Positions 59,939 to 64,000 of a DNA stretch of 64,000 nucleotides are shown one piece after another. Origin of the DNA: Crocinitomicaceae bacterium (GTDB taxonomy: Bacteria; Bacteroidota; Bacteroidia; Flavobacteriales_G; Salibacteraceae); the NCBI GenBank assembly GCA_002707155.1, contig PAME01000001.1:821496-885495 (forward strand), given 5' to 3'. A model generated the notes under the pieces. It made no database searches. It was not told where the DNA came from and was given only the letters and a program-made list of their open reading frames with translations. Both the position numbers and the translations under genes were made by a program. Position 1 is the stretch's first letter, and each line of letters begins with the position of its first letter.

Positions 59939-60226
59939 TCAATTTATCCAATATACCGACGATTTGTATTTTTCATCTAACTCCAAGTTCTCCGTGAATT
60001 TAGTAAATATCTTGGTTATTTGTGGTTCAATTGATTCCAGTTCTTCAGCTCCCTTTTTAGTTATTTGAATTCGTTTTGCCCTTCTATCCTCTTCATCTGC
60101 AAACTCTTCTATGAGTTTATTTCGCAACAATCGTTTAATAATTTCTATCCCAGAAGGGGCTTCAAGATTATGCAAGTCTATTATCTCCATTTTCCTGAAA
60201 CTGTTCTTATGGTTCGAGTGCAGCAA
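59939..60226 (-). pseudogene. MarR-family regulator, N-terminally truncated
   Basis: About 80 residues match the second half of the MarR fold: EIIDLHNLEAPSGIEIIKRLLRNKLIEEF (recognition helix), the wing DRRAKRIQITKKGAEELE, and the start of the dimerisation helix. The N-terminal dimerisation part and a proper start are missing: the first residues (MLHSNHKNSF) do not fit the family. The C-terminus also seems short, ending SVYWIN. It is a fragment between site a and the acetolactate decarboxylase-like gene. Confidence 0.7.
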
Positions 60227-60260
60227 ACAACTAAAATAGTTTAAGAAGTATTAGTTCGTT

Positions 60261-61016
60261 TTATCTGGTAGCTGAAGTTTTCGGTAACTTTAGAATCATA
60301 CCTTGACCTAAAGTCAAACCGTCAACATGTCCGGCTATTGTGATGTCAACTGTTTTTACATGTATGTGCATATTGGTTGTGTGATGCGTGAATATTGCAT
60401 GATGAGCATTGGAGTAAAACCCTAACATTTCAACTTCTTTATTCTTTAAGATTCCATTCAGTCCCGAACTTATGTGTTTATCATGCGAATGCACTGTATC
60501 CCCAGCTTTCCAGTTAATTACATGCCAGTCTACTGAAGTAGGTTTACCTTCTATTAAAAACGGAAAAGGTTGATCAATTTTTATTTGCTTAGCTCTAGCA
60601 GATTGTGCCACGAAATGCTCTAATTGTTTAAAATTCAAAACACTATCAGGAATGTTAATTGACTGCCATTTACTAACTGTTGCATAAACAAGCAGTGTCG
60701 CTTTTTTATTATAGGAGTTGTCAAAATACAGTGAACTGTCGACAACAATTGTGTTGTATGGCTCACTGTCAAATATTTGGATTTCACCTTTGAGGTTTTC
60801 TAATGCTCAAAGTGCGTACAAATGTTCAAAGTCTTCAAGGTCTTTTAAATTAGCTTTTGCAGTTAAATCTCCTTTGTGCATTATGTTTTTTAATGCACCA
60901 TCATATCGAACGTTTAATTCATTTGTATCCAGATTACCTTTTTCTTTAATCCTACTAACGCAAGATACAGATGAAATTACTGCTAGGAGAATTACTGTAT
61001 TTTTAAAAATCATCAC
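60261..61016 (-). pseudogene. Acetolactate decarboxylase-like protein with one in-frame TGA
   Basis: The gene starts with a lipoprotein signal (VISSVSC) and VRYDGALKNIMHKGDL, the family N-terminus, and stops at a TGA (60807-60809). The same frame continues with ALENLKGEIQIFDSEPYN, through QPFPFLIEGKPTS to the zinc-site region MHIHVKTVDITIAGHVDG and the end at 60261. At the TGA homologues typically have Gly, and GGA to TGA is one base change. The classical enzyme decarboxylates acetolactate to acetoin. All zinc-ligand histidines remain, so inactivation looks recent or is a sequence error. Confidence 0.78.
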
Positions 61017-61099
61017 TTTAGTGTTACCCGACGAAACTGAGGTATAAAACGAATATGGAGTAGCCTATCTGATAATAAATCACTTTTGAAGTCAATTCC

Positions 61100-61264
61100 T
61101 TACTTTTCATTTTCCAATTGTGTCAAAATATATTTTACCGATGAGTTTTCTTCATTTACATACTCTTCAAATGTCGGGATTACTTCGTAATGCGGAATAA
61201 CTCCTCTTCCAATTGGCAGTTTTGGCTCGACATTCATAACGAATTGCAAAGCTGGAATACCAAC
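61100..61264 (-). pseudogene. C-terminal fragment of an S41-type peptidase
   Basis: The 50-odd residues VGIPALQFVMNVEP, then PIGRGVIPHYEVIPTFEEYV and the ending ILTQLENEK resemble the C-terminal end of Bacteroidota S41 (C-terminal processing) peptidases. Similarity begins exactly where the border GTTGG of folded site b ends. The residues before it (MLNHATNHTPN) are encoded by the site itself. The catalytic serine and lysine regions are absent, so this is a dead fragment. Confidence 0.6.
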
Positions 61265-61393
61265 GTTTGGTGTATGGTTAGTTGCGTGGTTAAGCAACTA
61301 ATTTAGCAAACAAAAACGAACCAGAGAAAATTCCAGCGGAATTTTCCACATTAGCACTTGCCAAAGCAATTAATTATACACGGTGTTATATGC
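61258..61393 (-). repeat. Folded intergenic site b (ATATAAC ... GTTGG borders)
   Basis: On the minus strand it runs from TGCATATAACACC to AACGTTGGTATT. Three nested or adjacent inverted repeats are visible: the outer GTGTAT/ATACAC (61270-61275 with 61376-61381), TTAGTTGC/GCAACTAA (61278-61285 with 61294-61301) and GAAAATTCC/GGAATTTTC (61326-61334 with 61338-61346). It contains the stop codon of the DUF3050 gene and cuts into the S41 fragment. Confidence 0.6.
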
Positions 61394-62164
61394 AGGCTTT
61401 TTATTCTGTATTAAATCAGATATTGCATTCCAAAGTTCAATTCGTTTTTCTAATGATTGTTTCGCTACAGTTAGTGTTTCATTCCATTTCTGCTCATCAT
61501 CTTTACATAATTCAGAAATCATCTCAAGAGATAGAGGACCGTGTTCATCTCCGTCAAGTTCAATATGTCGTTCGAGATAGTAATTTATTTTGCTGTATAA
61601 TTTGTTTTCAGAATCTGAATTTTTAAGAATTTCTATAAACATATCTGGAATAACGTCTTCTCGCCCAAACGTAAATGCAGAAGCTACGAGGTGTGGCTTA
61701 TTTGTTTCAATAATCGAAAATGTGAATTTAACAAAATCAGCTACTCTGTTATCGACATTAACTTGACTAAAACAATAGTCAACTGAATTTCCCAATTCAA
61801 TAAGCTTAATAAAATCATTGATTTCATTCGTATTTCCATTTACTTGGAACATTGCATCTAAATACATCTCAAAATGACTCTTTGGTTCTCCCAATTCATT
61901 AATGTCACTTTCCTCTCCGTGAACAATTTCATTTATAAATCTTGATAGTTTTGGGTTTTTTGGTGGTGTCCAAGGTGTTTGAACTTTAGTGAGGTTTATT
62001 TGAAGATTTTTTAAAAGAGACATAAAATCCCATACTGCAAATATGTGATTTTCCATAAAAATTTTCACATCATTAATGTTATGTAAGTTTTCATAAAGTT
62101 TATGATTTTTCAATTCATTTCTCAATTCAGAAATCTTATTTTCTATATACTCTATTTTATTCAT
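61370..62164 (-). CDS. DUF3050 (haem-oxygenase-like fold) protein
   Basis: The 264-residue protein matches DUF3050, predicted to have a haem-oxygenase-like helical bundle. Motifs are [25 protein letters not shown] near residue 30, [12 protein letters not shown] near 76, SHFEMYL near 95, [13 protein letters not shown] near 166 and [18 protein letters not shown] near 190. The spaced Glu and His residues could bind a metal pair, as in other oxygenase-like folds of this type. No function is proven. Its stop lies inside folded site b and a TAAATTTG box lies upstream at 62203-62210, so it looks like an autonomous cassette-like gene. Confidence 0.87.
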   Translation of the reverse strand: MNKIEYIENKISELRNELKNHKLYENLHNINDVKIFMENHIFAVWDFMSLLKNLQINLTKVQTPWTPPKNPKLSRFINEIVHGEESDINELGEPKSHFEMYLDAMFQVNGNTNEINDFIKLIELGNSVDYCFSQVNVDNRVADFVKFTFSIIETNKPHLVASAFTFGREDVIPDMFIEILKNSDSENKLYSKINYYLERHIELDGDEHGPLSLEMISELCKDDEQKWNETLTVAKQSLEKRIELWNAISDLIQNKKPAYNTVYN

Positions 62165-62202
62165 TTTTTAATTTATCTATTAATTATAAGTGGTGTATAT
62201 CG

Positions 62203-62210
62203 CAAATTTA
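62203..62210 (-). promoter_or_regulatory. -7 promoter element of the DUF3050 gene
   Basis: TAAATTTG on the minus strand fits TAnnTTTG, 38 bp upstream of the ATG at 62164. The rest of 62165-62328 is AT-rich with nothing else recognisable. Confidence 0.45.
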
Positions 62211-62328
62211 ATGCTATAAAATGAAAATGTACTTCATCGGTAATAAATATAATAAATGATTAAATAGCTAAAAATTTTAGTAATCAAGAAAAGTATTAAG
62301 CTCTCGGTTAGTTATTCCGTGGGCTTGC

Positions 62329-62460
62329 ATATAACGGTTAGTATAAGAGCAGTAGCGGATTTAATGCACATACTTTTCGGATATCAAGATACTTAATTAA
62401 ACGCAGAAACGGTTCAAGTTTGCACCTGAACCGCTATTGCTTTTATACCTTGTTGGTGGT
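62329..62460 (+). repeat. Folded intergenic site c (ATATAAC ... GTTGG borders)
   Basis: It runs from GCATATAACGG to CTTGTTGGTGG. An 18-bp stem (GTATAAGAGCAGTAGCGG at 62341-62358 with 62431-62448) pairs fully if two G-T wobbles are allowed. An inner GGTTCA/TGAACC hairpin lies at 62411-62432. Its orientation is opposite to sites a and b. It lies between the DUF3050 and YHYH genes and might also end transcription of the latter. Confidence 0.65.
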
Positions 62461-62468
62461 AGTAATTT

Positions 62469-63839
62469 TTACTTCTCAATAATTATTTTTCGTGTTACAC
62501 TTAATCCGTTAGCAGATAATTCAACAATATAAGTTCCTGAATAAACCGTTTGAATATCAAAATAACTAATGGTTTGTCCTTTGTTAATCTTTGATTCCTG
62601 AAGTAATTTTCCCTGAATATCAAATAATTTTATGACCAAATCTTGGTTGTTTAATCCTCCAATTTGTACAGCAATAAGATCTGATGCAGGATTGGGAAAT
62701 ATGTTTATATCTAAAGTTTTAAACTCATTTTTTGTAACAGATAGCGGATTATTATAAACGGTAGTCGCTTCATTGATCGAGGTAACTTTTTCTCCTGTCA
62801 CGTTTCCATAGTAAGTTGGACCAACCAAATAAGGATATACTGAATTGTAGTTGCTATCAACGGTGGCAAAGTAGCAATAAATACCATTTGGATATTCAGG
62901 TGTGATGCAAAATCGTCCATTGTGTTCATCTAAATAACTCTCATCTGTGTTGGCTGTCCATTCGTAATCCTCTCTAAATGTTCCAATAGGATAAGCAGCA
63001 TTTACGGGAGGTCCATCAGGAACATCAGAACCATCTGCGTGGTGTGTTCTCACGGTTATATTTCTCAATTGATACCCTGATTTGATTCGGGAAATTCCAC
63101 CTGTTCCGTTAGCATTTGCATAGCCATAAGCACCATAAATTGGAAAGCCGTCATAGGCAAATCCAAGAAGTGGCGAATGTTGGGATGGGTTAATAGCATA
63201 TAATCCGTCTGCATCATAAAGATTACATATAGTAGAAACAACATTTAAATCTAAATCGAATGCTGATGGGTTTTGATGATGATGATAATTGCCCATTGCT
63301 GGGTGACCTTTAGAACAATCGAAGCCCGACATTTCTGCTAAAACAGCGTCTCTATTCCAATTCATTGTGGCTCCAGGGCCTCCAGGACACGGTGGATTTC
63401 CTGGCCCTCCACACAAAGCATTAGTCGTTGGATTCCAAGCTACACCATCTCTATAATCAAATAAAGCAACACCGTTGATAAATACACCAATATTTCCTCC
63501 AGTTGTTGAAGTTGGTGTTCCTGTATTTTGAACAGGATTTAAAGGAAATTTAAATATAGCATTTTGATCTTGTGCTTGTGAAGGATTTCCATCTAAAAAT
63601 GGACCTGTTGGATAGGCGGGTACTCCTTTTGTATGGATAAAAATATTATTTGTTGAATATTCTACCAATTGACAATTTACCAATATATTGTTGGAAATGG
63701 TAGTTGAATTTCCAGACATATAATAAGACCCTGTTGTTGTGGAATTTTGTAACCAAGAGGTTATCGCTGGATTCGTTTGAGCGAACACACCTGTGATGCT
63801 CATCAATAATGCCCCAAAGGCTACTGTTATTTTTTTCAT
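62469..63839 (-). CDS. YHYH-domain secreted protein with T9SS sorting domain
   Basis: The 456-residue protein has a signal peptide (ending GVFAQ). A YHYH domain follows: GVALFDYRDGVAWNPTTN, the histidine-rich GHPAMGNYHHHQNP near residue 180, and LLGFAYDGFPIYGAYGY near 226. The C-terminal T9SS type A domain begins at IFPNPASDLIAVQIGG. YHYH proteins may bind metal through the conserved histidines and are often near di-haem peroxidase or MbnP-like genes. The gene fragment directly upstream, at the window end, fits a cytochrome c peroxidase. Confidence 0.88.
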   Translation of the reverse strand: MKKITVAFGALLMSITGVFAQTNPAITSWLQNSTTTGSYYMSGNSTTISNNILVNCQLVEYSTNNIFIHTKGVPAYPTGPFLDGNPSQAQDQNAIFKFPLNPVQNTGTPTSTTGGNIGVFINGVALFDYRDGVAWNPTTNALCGGPGNPPCPGGPGATMNWNRDAVLAEMSGFDCSKGHPAMGNYHHHQNPSAFDLDLNVVSTICNLYDADGLYAINPSQHSPLLGFAYDGFPIYGAYGYANANGTGGISRIKSGYQLRNITVRTHHADGSDVPDGPPVNAAYPIGTFREDYEWTANTDESYLDEHNGRFCITPEYPNGIYCYFATVDSNYNSVYPYLVGPTYYGNVTGEKVTSINEATTVYNNPLSVTKNEFKTLDINIFPNPASDLIAVQIGGLNNQDLVIKLFDIQGKLLQESKINKGQTISYFDIQTVYSGTYIVELSANGLSVTRKIIIEK

Positions 63840-63886
63840 TGTTAAATATTTTTAATGACTATAAAAGGTTAGACGACAAGAAATAT

Positions 63887-64000
63887 TTATTCCTTCGCTT
63901 GGTCTGCTATTTTTTTGAATTGATGTTTTTTATCAAAAACAAAATCTTTGTCGTTTAAGGTAAGTAAGAAGGAAATAAGGTCTACTTTTTCATTTGAGGA
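63887..64000 (-). CDS. C-terminal end of a probable cytochrome c peroxidase (cut by window edge)
   Basis: The minus strand is open from the window edge to a TAA at 63887-63889. The last residues read NEKVDLISFLLTLNDKDFVF and then KKHQFKKIADQAKE. The EK-x-DLxxFLLTLxD pattern is the usual C-terminal helix of di-haem cytochrome c peroxidase family proteins. The haem motifs would lie outside the window. It would be upstream of the YHYH gene in the same direction, with a gap of about 47 bp. Confidence 0.6.
   Translation of the reverse strand, partial: SSNEKVDLISFLLTLNDKDFVFDKKHQFKKIADQAKE

Noticed and set aside
55799..61016. Two genes with in-frame TGA might indicate UGA recoded as an amino acid
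   Set aside because: Several intact genes in the window end with TGA at family-typical positions (for example 18513-18515, 36069-36071 and 48630-48632), and no selenocysteine-type context is evident. Nonsense mutation or sequence error is simpler.

Overview
This window looks like a chromosome segment of a low-GC member of the Bacteroidota, probably close to the Flavobacteriia. The reasons are: several secreted proteins ending in type IX secretion (T9SS) sorting domains; repeated promoter -7 elements of the Bacteroidota form TAnnTTTG; an S46 dipeptidyl-peptidase; SusE-like repeats; a DUF2807 lipoprotein; and a carotenoid operon of Bacteroidota type. No rRNA, CRISPR array or complete prophage is visible. 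One tRNA (Asp, GTC) is present. The species cannot be named from the sequence.

Layout. 1-5.9 kb: end of exonuclease III, sucD, a 99-bp MITE, a broken AraC regulator, an epimerase, then cupin, fmt and a MATE transporter on the minus strand. 5.9-7.9 kb: an OmpA/PD40 gene without its 5' end abuts a DUF547 gene without its 3' end, apparently a deletion scar. 8.1-14.5 kb: a tight six-gene operon (FAD oxidoreductase, outer-membrane protein, polyferredoxin-like membrane protein, MORN/YwqK repeats, two GT2 glycosyltransferases) with no function I can name. 14.5-23.9 kb: methyltransferase, DPP7-type peptidase, a SiaB/SiaC-like kinase-target pair, DnaJ-like membrane protein, purB, DUF2807, PagL-like deacylase, mazG. 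23.9-27.1 kb: a degraded accessory island next to tRNA-Asp, with 34-bp repeats, a GmrSD-type restriction remnant, an intact hipBA pair between diverged direct repeats, and a second MITE whose 10-bp target duplication is still perfect.

27.1-47 kb: mostly envelope and housekeeping genes: M23/LysM peptidase, T9SS subtilase, di-haem peroxidase, queE, Omp28-like protein, glycosyltransferase, pdxH, an RHH/MazF toxin-antitoxin pair, a two-component system, a Kir channel, two giant BNR/VPS10-like T9SS proteins, a YdcF protein and a gene split at a 12-A run. 47.0-51.9 kb: a light/B12-type regulator (CarH/LitR), an ECF sigma factor (LitS-like), crtI, crtB, idi and a pterin synthase. Repeated TGTTTA/TAAACA half-sites lie before the regulator and before the sigma factor.

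51.9-59 kb: rhodanese, xerD, aroQ, a MacB/Lol-type ABC exporter whose adaptor gene carries an in-frame TGA, and a four-repeat T9SS protein with an excellent terminator. 59-64 kb: a gene graveyard with 5'- or 3'-truncated genes (outer-membrane protein, MarR, S41 peptidase), an acetolactate decarboxylase-like gene with one in-frame TGA, and intact Crp, DUF3050 and YHYH genes. Three strongly folded intergenic sites here share ATATAAC and GTTGG borders, somewhat like integron attC sites. The window ends in a probable cytochrome c peroxidase gene.
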